The position numbers were made by a program, and so were the translations under genes. Below are positions 42,045-49,950 of a stretch of DNA of 64,000 nucleotides, in pieces; within the stretch, counting starts at the first letter, position 1; each line of letters opens with the position of its first letter. The stretch spans positions 1 through 64,000 of the forward strand of contig ONOH01000011.1 of assembly GCA_900319405.1 (NCBI GenBank). The letters run 5' to 3'. Origin of the DNA: an uncultured Bacteroidales bacterium. GTDB lineage: Bacteria; Bacteroidota; Bacteroidia; Bacteroidales; UBA932. The notes under the pieces were generated by a model, which made no database searches, was not told the origin of the DNA, and saw only the letters and a program-made list of their open reading frames with translations.

Positions 42045-42842
42045 GTGGAACCTGTTGATATAGAGATTGTAAGCGCTATTGTCCGGACCGCATCTTCCCT
42101 GATGGACCGGAGCGGGCGTTTTGAGATACACGACAAAGGCACTCTCGAGAACATCGTCACCTCTTCCGATGTGGCCGTCCAGCACTTCCTCACAAGGGAG
42201 CTCAGCCTGCGTTTCCCCGAAATCGGTTTCCTCTGCGAAGAAGAAGACCTGAGCGACATTGCCGGCCACGAGACCGTCTGGGTCATCGACCCCATCGACG
42301 GAACGGCCAACTATGCGAGGGGCAACGAGAACTGCTGCATCAGCGTGGCCCTGGTCGAGAAGAATGAACCGGTCCTCGGTGTCGTCTATTCTCCCTGGCG
42401 GGAAGAACTCTATACGGCAGAGAAGGGAAAAGGAGCTTTCTGCAACGGAGAGCCTCTCCATGTCTCCGGCCGTCCGTTCGAGCAGGGGATCCTTTTCACG
42501 GCCATGTCCACCTACAGGAAGGAACTGGCCAGGAGTTGCAGCGACATCATCTACGATGTCTATATGGAATGCAACGATGTGCGAAGGACCGGATCCGCCG
42601 CCCTGGAACTCTGCCTGATGGCCGCCGGCTTCGCCGAACTCTATTTCGAAATGCGCTTGATGCCCTGGGACTATGCGGCAGCCAGCCTGATTCTCACGGA
42701 AGCCGGCGGAGTGGTATGCGGCTTTGACGGGAAAAAACCCTCTATGTCTACTCCGTCCCTTTTCATCGCCGCCAACTCGGAAGAGAATTGCGATCGGATT
42801 CTTCGCGCCGTCCATAGACATCTGGAAAAACTTCCCTACTAA
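42045..42842 (+). CDS. Inositol monophosphatase family phosphatase
   Basis: 265 residues, GTG start at 42045. Metal-binding motifs of the Li-sensitive sugar phosphatase family: EEEDLSD (Glu), DPIDGTANYARGNE and WDYAAASLILTEAGG. Substrates in the family include inositol phosphates, PAP/PAPS (CysQ) and fructose bisphosphate, and the sequence does not decide between them. Motifs and length are normal. Confidence 0.9.
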   Translation: MEPVDIEIVSAIVRTASSLMDRSGRFEIHDKGTLENIVTSSDVAVQHFLTRELSLRFPEIGFLCEEEDLSDIAGHETVWVIDPIDGTANYARGNENCCISVALVEKNEPVLGVVYSPWREELYTAEKGKGAFCNGEPLHVSGRPFEQGILFTAMSTYRKELARSCSDIIYDVYMECNDVRRTGSAALELCLMAAGFAELYFEMRLMPWDYAAASLILTEAGGVVCGFDGKKPSMSTPSLFIAANSEENCDRILRAVHRHLEKLPY

Positions 42843-42925
42843 CCTGCGTCTTTTCATCTATGGAGCCGATTGCCGGGTGGCTTTCGACTGCAGGAGGAAA
42901 GTCTGGAGGATGCCGATTCCCGGTT

Positions 42926-43912
42926 TTACCGGGAGGTCGCGAACAGTTCGGCGACCGCCGAATAGATTTCTTCGCCGCGGAGGCCGCGCCGGAGGATGGT
43001 GCCGTCCGGGCCGAAGAGGATCAGGTGCGGGATGGCGTTCACCCCGTAGAGCTCGATGGGAAGCCGTTTTCCGTCCAGGATCTGCGGCCAGGGCATATCC
43101 AGATCCCTCAATGCCTGCAGGGTGTTCTCCCGCTTGTCGTTCACGGCAATGCCCACCACCTCGAAACACTCACTGTGGAAAGCCTCCCAGGTTTTCCGGA
43201 TGTAGGGCATCTCGGCCTTGCAGGGACCGCACCAGGAGGCCCAGTGGTCCAGCAGGATGTATTTGCCCCGGCCCACATAGTCGGAAAGGAGCACATCGGT
43301 CCCGTCAGGATTGCCGCCGGGAACCAGATAATCCGTGAAAAACTGTCCCGGAGCGGTTTTTTCCTGGACCCCAATGGCATCATAAGCCTGTTTCAGCAGA
43401 TAGAACCGCTGCATCTCCTCCGACATTCCCGGGTACAAGGCGAGGAAACGGTCCTTGTCAACGTGTGCGAGATCCTCAAGGGCCAGGGCACCGACAAGAT
43501 TGTCCGGGTTGGCGCGGACCACCGAATCGGCCAGGGCCGATTTCTCCTCCCGCTGTTCGCGTCCGAATCCGTAAAAACGACGGTGGAAAGCTGCGTAACG
43601 GTCTTCCATCGGGGTTCCGGACGACACCCGTTCATTGATATCCACCGTCACGCTGCCCGCCTCCAGAATGAGATGGACCCGCTGTTTACCATTGCCCACA
43701 TAGGCAAAGAAAGGTTCTTCGACGATCCCTTTGAATAGGAACCGACCGCCGGAGACCTCGGTTCGAGAAAGCGTGTCCTTCTGCTGCGCGTCAATCAGCC
43801 ACACCGGCGTACCGTCGTCGGCCGTAAAAATACCGTCTATCTGGAACTGCTGCCGGGCACAGGCAACCAGCAGGAGGGGGATCAGGAATAAAAAGAGTCT
43901 TTTCATTTTCAT
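42926..43912 (-). CDS. TlpA/ResA-like thioredoxin lipoprotein with DUF4369-like N terminus
   Basis: 328 residues from ATG 43912 (second ATG at 43906). Lipoprotein signal RLFLFLIPLLLVAC. The N-terminal ~100 residues resemble DUF4369 (FQIDGIFTADDGTPVWLID, GRFLFKGIVEEP). A helical middle is followed by a thioredoxin fold with ILLDHWASWCGPCKAEMP (CxxC) and the cis-Pro segment NAIPHLILFGPDG. A periplasmic thiol-disulfide reductase type common in Bacteroidota. The -7 box at 43922-43929 is 9 nt from the ATG. Confidence 0.87.
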   Translation of the reverse strand: MKMKRLFLFLIPLLLVACARQQFQIDGIFTADDGTPVWLIDAQQKDTLSRTEVSGGRFLFKGIVEEPFFAYVGNGKQRVHLILEAGSVTVDINERVSSGTPMEDRYAAFHRRFYGFGREQREEKSALADSVVRANPDNLVGALALEDLAHVDKDRFLALYPGMSEEMQRFYLLKQAYDAIGVQEKTAPGQFFTDYLVPGGNPDGTDVLLSDYVGRGKYILLDHWASWCGPCKAEMPYIRKTWEAFHSECFEVVGIAVNDKRENTLQALRDLDMPWPQILDGKRLPIELYGVNAIPHLILFGPDGTILRRGLRGEEIYSAVAELFATSR

Positions 43913-43921
43913 CGGTTTGGA

Positions 43922-43929
43922 CAAATATA
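43922..43929 (-). promoter_or_regulatory. TAnnTTTG box for TlpA-like gene
   Basis: TATATTTG on the minus strand, 9 nt from ATG 43912, so the leader is only a few bases. Confidence 0.55.
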
Positions 43930-44027
43930 GAATTATTTCATGTTTTTGTAAAGCCCAACGTATGAAACGATTCCCGGATAATCTCGACAATTTCCCCGCT
44001 CAGCTGCGTCTCACTCTTCTTTCCTAT

Positions 44028-44113
44028 GATGCCGGAGTCCTCCTGTCTTCTGGCCCTGCATGTAGTCCCGGTACACCAGGTTGATGCTCTGGTTTAGCCC
44101 GGTTACCGGCGGG
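44028..44113. repeat. Chimeric scar: OMP tail piece fused to S46 gene piece
   Basis: 44028-44049 equals 58628-58649 within the outer-membrane-protein fragment. 44050-44113 matches 59193-59256 inside the S46 peptidase gene with 2 mismatches in 64. In the intact locus the two parts are about 540 bp apart. The junction is at a shared TGGCC, suggesting a microhomology deletion. It marks the left edge of the accessory island. Confidence 0.75.
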
Positions 44114-44117
44114 GCAG

Positions 44118-45095
44118 TCAGGCCGACCAATCCCTCCCGGTGCAGGATGCCTTACAGGTTCGTAATCGCTGTTCCAGTAAGTTCTTGTACGCCTGCTTGA
44201 AGTTGTCAGAAAGGAAGGATGACTCTATCAGAGAAATCCAGACCTCATCGTGCGAAATCATCTTGTGTACTATTCTGTGAACTATTTCTGCCCGCAGTCC
44301 CGATGCCGTCATGGCTTGCGTGAAGGTATCCAGTGAAAAACCCTGTTTGGGACCGCCGGTGGTAAAGGCCAGGGCCATTTCTTCTGTATCTTCCGGGTCG
44401 GCAAGAAGAACCGGCAGCAGGTCGTATGCAGGCGAAAGCGTATAGTCTCCGTCGACTGATTCCAGGAGCGAGAAATTCTTGCAGTGCATGTCTGAATTGC
44501 CCGTAATCCAAGAAAAAAAGACCACTTCCCAGAAACGCTGCAGGTCCAGAAGAGGCGCAGCGGAGTATTTTTTTACAGTCTGCGCGAGCTGCTCATAGGT
44601 CCCGTAATACTTGTGTTCGGTAAGGCGGTTTGACAATTGACAAAAATCCAGCATCGACTTTTTCTTTCCCCGTCTGTCACGGTCCATTCTTTTGGTGATG
44701 TAGCCTATCTCTCCATCTGCCAGTCGGATAAGACTATGCTCAGCGCAGCTGATACCTGCCGCTTTCGCCATTTTCATAGTAACATCCTCAAGTTCAGGAA
44801 GATGGGGATAAAGGGAGCTTTGCGGCTTGAAGATAAACGTCCCCCACAGCCCCACAATCGAAAAACGCGCGGGCTCATTCTTTTTACCTTTGTCAATATC
44901 CAACGACATCTTTGCCTGCACTCCGGTTATGGATGTGCTCACGCGGATTATCCTTCGTGCAAGTTCTGACATGTCGGCTCTGGAATAGGGGAGGACCGGA
45001 GCTGAAGCAGTTCCGAAGAATTTCTTGCAACAAGCGGGATGAAAGTCTTTCTGAGTTTCCTCCAGTTCTCCGTAGCAATATAGACACTTTCTCAT
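44118..45095 (-). CDS. HipA C-terminal kinase domain protein (HipT-like)
   Basis: 325 residues from ATG 45095. HipA-type Ser/Thr kinase blocks: STSITGVQAKMSL (near the P-loop/activation Ser), ITKRMDRDRRGKKK, SWITGNSDMHCKNFSLL (catalytic Asp and Asn) and LSPAYDLLP (Mg-binding Asp). The N terminus carries an unusual CLYCYGELEETQKDFHPACC segment that looks like a small zinc knuckle. In full HipA the domain now encoded by the next gene would be fused here. Known HipA/HipT kinases phosphorylate aminoacyl-tRNA synthetases. The start overlaps the HipS-like stop by 4 bp. Confidence 0.88.
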   Translation of the reverse strand: MRKCLYCYGELEETQKDFHPACCKKFFGTASAPVLPYSRADMSELARRIIRVSTSITGVQAKMSLDIDKGKKNEPARFSIVGLWGTFIFKPQSSLYPHLPELEDVTMKMAKAAGISCAEHSLIRLADGEIGYITKRMDRDRRGKKKSMLDFCQLSNRLTEHKYYGTYEQLAQTVKKYSAAPLLDLQRFWEVVFFSWITGNSDMHCKNFSLLESVDGDYTLSPAYDLLPVLLADPEDTEEMALAFTTGGPKQGFSLDTFTQAMTASGLRAEIVHRIVHKMISHDEVWISLIESSFLSDNFKQAYKNLLEQRLRTCKASCTGRDWSA

Positions 45096-45406
45096 AGCGG
45101 TATCACGCTTATATCTCCGATACAATCCTTGCAACAAGCCATAAGGAGCGACATCCGGTCCCTTGCGTCAATTTTCCACGACTTCACCGCAATATCCAGC
45201 AGCCAGCCTTCGGGAATCAAACCGTCAAAGACGGGAAATAACATCTCCTTCTCGTAGGGTTCCTTTGTGAGCGGCATGGTTGGGCTCACAGCCCTTGCGG
45301 ACGGATTGGCAAGATACGCTGGATCATAGAGGAAGTGAAAACCTTCCTCATCTTCTGTCAAGATACCACAGAAAATGTCTTTTACAAATACGCTGGCCTG
45401 TTTCAT
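45092..45406 (-). CDS. HipA N-terminal domain protein (HipS-like)
   Basis: 104 residues, corresponding to the N-terminal subdomain of HipA: VFVKDIFCGILTEDEEGFHF, LYDPAYLANPSARAVSPTMP, LFPVFDGLIPEGWLLDI and DRMSLLMACCKDCIGDISVI. As a separate gene between hipB and the kinase gene it matches the HipBST layout, in which the small HipS acts as an antitoxin. Overlaps both neighbours by 4 bp. Confidence 0.88.
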   Translation of the reverse strand: MKQASVFVKDIFCGILTEDEEGFHFLYDPAYLANPSARAVSPTMPLTKEPYEKEMLFPVFDGLIPEGWLLDIAVKSWKIDARDRMSLLMACCKDCIGDISVIPL

Positions 45407-45603
45407 AACGATTCAGTTTTTACGGGGCCCAATTCTTCTCCGAATAGGGCCAGTACCTGGTTGACTTTATCCATGCGCAGGGTCTTTTTCCCCTGTTCTA
45501 TCTCCCGCACGAATCTGAGCCCCACAGAGGACCGTTCAGCAAGCTCAACCTGTGTAAGCCCGTATTTCTTTCTTTTTTGCTTTAAGTATTCCGATAGACT
45601 CAT
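45403..45603 (-). CDS. hipB: HipB-like helix-turn-helix antitoxin/repressor
   Basis: 66 residues. HTH_3 domain: LKQKRKKYGLTQVELAERSS followed by VGLRFVREIEQGKKTLRMDK. The promoter region upstream (45604-45704) has repeated CCCGAATGGGTATA-like half sites that it probably binds. First gene of the three-gene operon. Confidence 0.9.
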   Translation of the reverse strand: MSLSEYLKQKRKKYGLTQVELAERSSVGLRFVREIEQGKKTLRMDKVNQVLALFGEELGPVKTESL

Positions 45604-45609
45604 AGTATT

Positions 45610-45704
45610 TATACCTTTTCGGGTACAAATATACTGAATAATTTTTATTTTATCCCCATTCGGGTATAAAAATGATTATAGTCGTATAAATTATACCCGT
45701 TCGG
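45610..45704 (-). promoter_or_regulatory. hip operon promoter with three operator-like sites
   Basis: A minus-strand TATATTTG box is at 45626-45633, 22 nt before hipB. Three imperfect palindromes with TATACC or GGGTATA half sites occur at 45610-45627, 45651-45668 (TATCCCCATTCGGGTATA) and 45692-45704. They are spaced about 41 bp apart and resemble the TATCC-N8-GGATA type site of Escherichia HipB. Confidence 0.55.
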
Positions 45705-45795
45705 AACTTTCCGATTCCGCCCTCGCCCCGTTTCCCGCAACATTGCGCCGCTGGACATCCAGCTAAATGATTCTTATGGGATTGTCTATCCTAAT

Positions 45796-46635
45796 TTATT
45801 CCTCTCCTGATTCAGTAAATCCCAACGGGAAAAGGGGGCCAATGGGTTCTATGATGCATCCGAAGACACTCAGGCTAACGGGTTCAAAGCCGTACTCGTC
45901 GTTTTCCATTAACTCATTGTCCAACTGACACATAATAATATCTTGTGGCCTGAGAATCCGGAAATGCTCCAGCGTTTCCATCTCCCGGCGCACAAGTTCC
46001 GGATCCGGTTGTGACAGGACCTCGCCATCAAGGACTAGCCAATCATGCCAATTCAGGAGACGTTCCAGCCAGTCGATGTATTCTTTTCGGGCCTTCCGGA
46101 TTCGTACATCTTCCAGCATTTTCCTTGCGCGATTGATATTGCCTGATTCGCCTTCTTTCGGACAAAGGTCCAGAAAGTATCGGAGGATATTATGCCAAAT
46201 ATGGAAAGACTCGTTTCGAGTGAGGTTAAGCTCCAGCAGGCGGCTCATCGGCACCCACTCCCGCTTAGTCATACTCATCTTGCAATCATTCAAGCTGACA
46301 TCCAGGATGACCAGGTCTCCGTCGTCCTCAAGACGGGCGTGTTTGATGGAATGGGCGATGCCCTCATTCTTCCGAACATAGTGATGGGGGATGCAATACT
46401 CGTCTTTCTTCTCGGTATTTTGCAGCAGGATATCTGCCTTCCCCTTTTTGAGGCGGTAGCGATAATAGTCAATACGGATCTTCTTCATATTTATGATAGT
46501 ACGAATCTGTTCTTCTACAATATCCCTAGGGGTATCGGAATCTCGAATGACCGTCCAGTTCCGGCCTTCATAGATAACGCTCAGGCAGTCTGTGGTAGGA
46601 TCTTTCGGATGAATGACAAGTGTTGTTTTGGGCAT
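45796..46635 (-). CDS. Unknown family, second copy truncated at 30623
   Basis: 279 residues, no signal peptide or TM, charged. Distinctive blocks: CIPHHYVRKNEG, RLEDDGDLVILDVSLND, NESFHIWHNILRYFLDLCPK, EGESGN and LSQPDPELVRREME. The truncated relative at 30623-31102 keeps these same blocks, which marks them as the conserved core. No domain recognised. It has its own promoter box at 46659-46666. The first ~60 residues (TTLVIHPKDPTTDCLSVIYE, GRNWTVIRDSDTP) look like a separate small domain. Confidence 0.7.
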   Translation of the reverse strand: MPKTTLVIHPKDPTTDCLSVIYEGRNWTVIRDSDTPRDIVEEQIRTIINMKKIRIDYYRYRLKKGKADILLQNTEKKDEYCIPHHYVRKNEGIAHSIKHARLEDDGDLVILDVSLNDCKMSMTKREWVPMSRLLELNLTRNESFHIWHNILRYFLDLCPKEGESGNINRARKMLEDVRIRKARKEYIDWLERLLNWHDWLVLDGEVLSQPDPELVRREMETLEHFRILRPQDIIMCQLDNELMENDEYGFEPVSLSVFGCIIEPIGPLFPLGFTESGEE

Positions 46636-46658
46636 ATTTGTGATAAAATGTTTGCGCC

Positions 46659-46666
46659 CAAATATA
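46659..46666 (-). promoter_or_regulatory. TAnnTTTG box for the 46635 gene
   Basis: TATATTTG on the minus strand, 23 nt before the ATG. Confidence 0.5.
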
Positions 46667-46725
46667 AAACAGGATCTTTAATTGCAATCCTCTCGCGCCA
46701 AAATGTGGCACAAGAGGATTGCTGT

Positions 46726-48765
46726 TTACATTCCGGTCATCTCGTGGAAGTATTCCCAGATGAATACCATAGACATCGTGTCCAGTTCGCAGTAGCGGAG
46801 AAGAGCATCGGCCAGGGCTTTTGTTTCGGTCTCTGAGGTAAACTGCAGTTTGGTGTAGGCGGCCAGCGCAGCACCGCCATTGGCAATCTGTTCTCCTTCC
46901 TGTATATAAGTCGCATCAAACTGTTCCAGTTCTTCGTCCCCAATACCTAAGAAAGTGGCTACAGAATCCAGAAGCTTGTATGGATTCTGCACTGTTCCAT
47001 CCGGATTAAAACTAATCCAGGCTTTGGTAACACCGTTTTTGAAGTTCAGGCTGGGAATTACATCTCCGTAGATGGGCTCTTTATACTTCTCTTGTATTAC
47101 CTTGCTGGAATTGAGGATGGCAGGAAGGACCGCCTTGATGGAGTTGCTGCCCTTCATAGAAGGATGATAGTAATACCTAAGGACGATATCCAAAAGGTCC
47201 ACCATATCACGCGTGCCTGGCGATCCTTCTTTTTCTTTTCCGGTAGGATGGGTGATGCTGTCGATAAACACTATCAGTTCCTGTTTATCTTCTTGATCGC
47301 TTGCAACAAGCTGTCGACGAATGGCCCGTAGGATTGTATTCTCGTGAGTGGCATAGCGGAAAATGGTACCATTGTCGCATTCTAACTGTGCCTTTAATTC
47401 ACGGAGAAACGTGAAGTTGGGGAATTTGTGCTTAACCGTGTTGAGGTATTGTCCTTCGTGGCGAATACTTCCATCAGCCTCAATTACGTGGTGAGAGAAC
47501 TGGAAAGCAACCTGCTCATATGGGCGCATACCTTTATAAAAAGGTAAAGCCACAGCCGTGGTCTCAAAGTCTATCATGTGCAGCGGATACTTCCAGGTGG
47601 ACATCTCAGCCTTGAGTTCGGGAATGTCAAGATAGACTCCGTCACGAATGTTCTGGCTAAAAGGCTCAAGCAATTCCTTTTTCCCCGTTGCAAGGCCGAC
47701 TTGAAGAAGTTTGCGCTCAATATGCGTTAGGCCGGGCTTTTTTCTTTCCGTTTCCTTGAAATCATCTTTGCCAAGGTCCTGCAGGAAATACTTTCCCTCT
47801 TGAATCATTTCGTCTCTGTCGATGTACTGCCCCCACAAGTCTTGAACCAAAGGGCGGGTGAAATCCTCTTCTGTGAAATGTGCCAGCTTCTTCCAGCATT
47901 CCTTTTTACCATCCGCCATTCCGGGCGTTCCCTCATTGGAGTAAAACGGGCATTTGAAGCACTTTGAACCCAGAGGAGAATCCTTCTTCTCATGCCCAAC
48001 ATACTCTTGGGCCATTTCTTTTACGAATTCCTGAAAGCGACTATGCATCAACTTTTCTTGTTCGCCCGTATGGCCGGCAATAATGCGGTTGACCACATCA
48101 TCCACATCAATCGGAGTAAGTATCTGAGCATAATTCTGGAGTACCTCTGCTCCAGGTTTTCGGACCACGTTGCTATGATGCTCATCCACTTTTACCAACT
48201 GAAAAAGTTGGTTAATCCCGTCATAATCGGCATACACGGATTTGTCGGCCAGCATCAGAAAAGCTTTCACCTTGAACTGCGGCCCCAGTGCATTTTGAAT
48301 GACGTATTTTTGAAAGGCGACATCGTACACATACTCAAGGATAGCACTACTTGCGTCACCTTTCGTGTTTATCAAACGGTCTTTGGAAGGATCCCATGAC
48401 TTCGCCTTAACCTCTATCAGGTTAATAAGATTGCCATTCTTCTCAATGATATCCGCCCGTACGAAACAGTTCTCCCAACGAAATGCCGCTTCGGCAATGT
48501 TTACGGTATCACGTTTCAATAGCTCGAATGTCTGTTGTACAGACTGGTCATAGCCCTTGACATCAGCTAGATCAGCTTCTGGTTTGATATCATAATATAC
48601 CTTGGCTAAGTCTCCGGCTTGGTTCCCTCCATCGGCCAGCGCCTGCAAGAAGCTATCCTCATTATTCTGGTTGGCATAGTGCTCGCAGTCGTAGTAATAA
48701 TACAACGATGCCGGACAGCGCAAAGCCTGCTTAAAGGCCGATTTGGTGAAAAGCTTTTGTAACAT
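46726..48765 (-). CDS. DUF2779 protein: Cas4-like nuclease plus DEDD exonuclease fold
   Basis: 679 residues starting LFTKSAFKQALRCPASLYYY, the DUF2779 opening. A PD-(D/E)XK-like core follows (FVRADIIEKNGNLINLIEVK: Asp, then E-x-K). Cysteines at KCFKCPFYS and KKECWKK plus the one near the start could hold an Fe-S cluster as in Cas4/AddB. The C-terminal half starts with LHMIDFETTAVALPF (D-x-E of a DEDD exonuclease) and ends with CELDTMSMVFIW. Probably a DNA processing or defence nuclease. No partner helicase is adjacent. Confidence 0.75.
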   Translation of the reverse strand: MLQKLFTKSAFKQALRCPASLYYYYDCEHYANQNNEDSFLQALADGGNQAGDLAKVYYDIKPEADLADVKGYDQSVQQTFELLKRDTVNIAEAAFRWENCFVRADIIEKNGNLINLIEVKAKSWDPSKDRLINTKGDASSAILEYVYDVAFQKYVIQNALGPQFKVKAFLMLADKSVYADYDGINQLFQLVKVDEHHSNVVRKPGAEVLQNYAQILTPIDVDDVVNRIIAGHTGEQEKLMHSRFQEFVKEMAQEYVGHEKKDSPLGSKCFKCPFYSNEGTPGMADGKKECWKKLAHFTEEDFTRPLVQDLWGQYIDRDEMIQEGKYFLQDLGKDDFKETERKKPGLTHIERKLLQVGLATGKKELLEPFSQNIRDGVYLDIPELKAEMSTWKYPLHMIDFETTAVALPFYKGMRPYEQVAFQFSHHVIEADGSIRHEGQYLNTVKHKFPNFTFLRELKAQLECDNGTIFRYATHENTILRAIRRQLVASDQEDKQELIVFIDSITHPTGKEKEGSPGTRDMVDLLDIVLRYYYHPSMKGSNSIKAVLPAILNSSKVIQEKYKEPIYGDVIPSLNFKNGVTKAWISFNPDGTVQNPYKLLDSVATFLGIGDEELEQFDATYIQEGEQIANGGAALAAYTKLQFTSETETKALADALLRYCELDTMSMVFIWEYFHEMTGM

Positions 48766-48789
48766 TTCTAAACTATAGTCTATGAGAAA

Positions 48790-49908
48790 TCACTCGCTAC
48801 TCAATACATCCTTAAGCTCATCCATTAAACTCATCGCTAAATCCATTTCTCTCACCATGAATTTTTTAATATAATATGGATTTTTCTTTCCCCTTTTAAT
48901 TAGTCCTTTTTCTTCAAGATTAGCTTCTTTTGGGAAAAAGCCCGTTTCTGAGAGGACATCGCAAAAAACTTTTTTTCTTTCTTTCCCAATAAACCCAATT
49001 ATAATAAACAGGTTAAAATCTCCAGTTATAATATGATAACCTAGCTCGGCGACTCTATTAAAAATCTTCCTCTTCTTAAACAGAGTTACCTTCGTATTCC
49101 CATCATTATTAATCTCACCAAAATTGACACCAATATAATGTTGTTTGACAACATTATATAAATAGAAACGAGGATTAGTACTATTCTGATACTTCTTGTA
49201 TAATTTTTCGCCGAATAAAAAGGCTTCAAGGTGGCCAGGGCTCTGAATCGCCTCAATTGATTTGGCCAATTTTCTCATCCTCGAAAGATAATCTATGTAT
49301 AGCTCTTTCTCTGGTTTTAAAGGCACTAATTCAGATTTATAGTTAGGCTTATAACGGTAATTATAGTAGGTGCTGAGATTGCAATTCTGATCGTCGATTA
49401 TCATAGCTGCATGCATAAACCTCCCCCATCGATCGAAGATTAAGCTTTCATCGTCTCGATTTGGAGAAAAAAAGTATAAGATCTTTGTAAGATAACTAAT
49501 TCCTATTCCATCAATTTTCCCGGCGCCTTTCTCTAAGTAATCAAACGCTTCTTCTTCTTTTCTGTTCAATAGCAATTCTTTTACGCCTGTTAGTATTTTT
49601 TCTATATCTGTTTTCGAGATTGAAAAAGCTCTTTCGACATTTGAAACTGTACGCTTTCTAGTAGTAGCTGAACTAATTCCTCCCCAAATCATTCCTGCTA
49701 AAAAACCCTGATATGGATTCTTATTAACCCACTGAAAAACAAGTTTCCGGGAGAGTCTGTCTTTCGACAATATTGGACGTATCTCTTGTTCTAGGACGGT
49801 ATTATTCTCAAGAAGTCTACTCAGCCTTTTTCTATAGCCCGTAATCAGGAATTCACGATTAAACCGATAGTCGGTCCAATGCTGCAAAATGTATTCTTTG
49901 AGGTTCAT
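48790..49908 (-). CDS. AT-rich HhH/OGG-fold-like protein
   Basis: 372 residues, coded by strikingly AT-rich DNA compared with flanks, so probably imported. A helix-hairpin-helix-like GKIDGIGISYLTKILYFF followed by SLIFDRWGRFMHAAMII resembles the 8-oxoguanine glycosylase OGG-fold group found in defence contexts. No catalytic Lys/Asp pair can be pinned down. The C terminus (~290-372) is lysine-rich. It lies 24 bp from the DUF2779 gene, same strand. Family call is tentative. Confidence 0.5.
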   Translation of the reverse strand: MNLKEYILQHWTDYRFNREFLITGYRKRLSRLLENNTVLEQEIRPILSKDRLSRKLVFQWVNKNPYQGFLAGMIWGGISSATTRKRTVSNVERAFSISKTDIEKILTGVKELLLNRKEEEAFDYLEKGAGKIDGIGISYLTKILYFFSPNRDDESLIFDRWGRFMHAAMIIDDQNCNLSTYYNYRYKPNYKSELVPLKPEKELYIDYLSRMRKLAKSIEAIQSPGHLEAFLFGEKLYKKYQNSTNPRFYLYNVVKQHYIGVNFGEINNDGNTKVTLFKKRKIFNRVAELGYHIITGDFNLFIIIGFIGKERKKVFCDVLSETGFFPKEANLEEKGLIKRGKKNPYYIKKFMVREMDLAMSLMDELKDVLSSE

Positions 49909-49950
49909 ACAACAATAATTATTAACTGTATTTTTTAGAAATGTGGTTAC

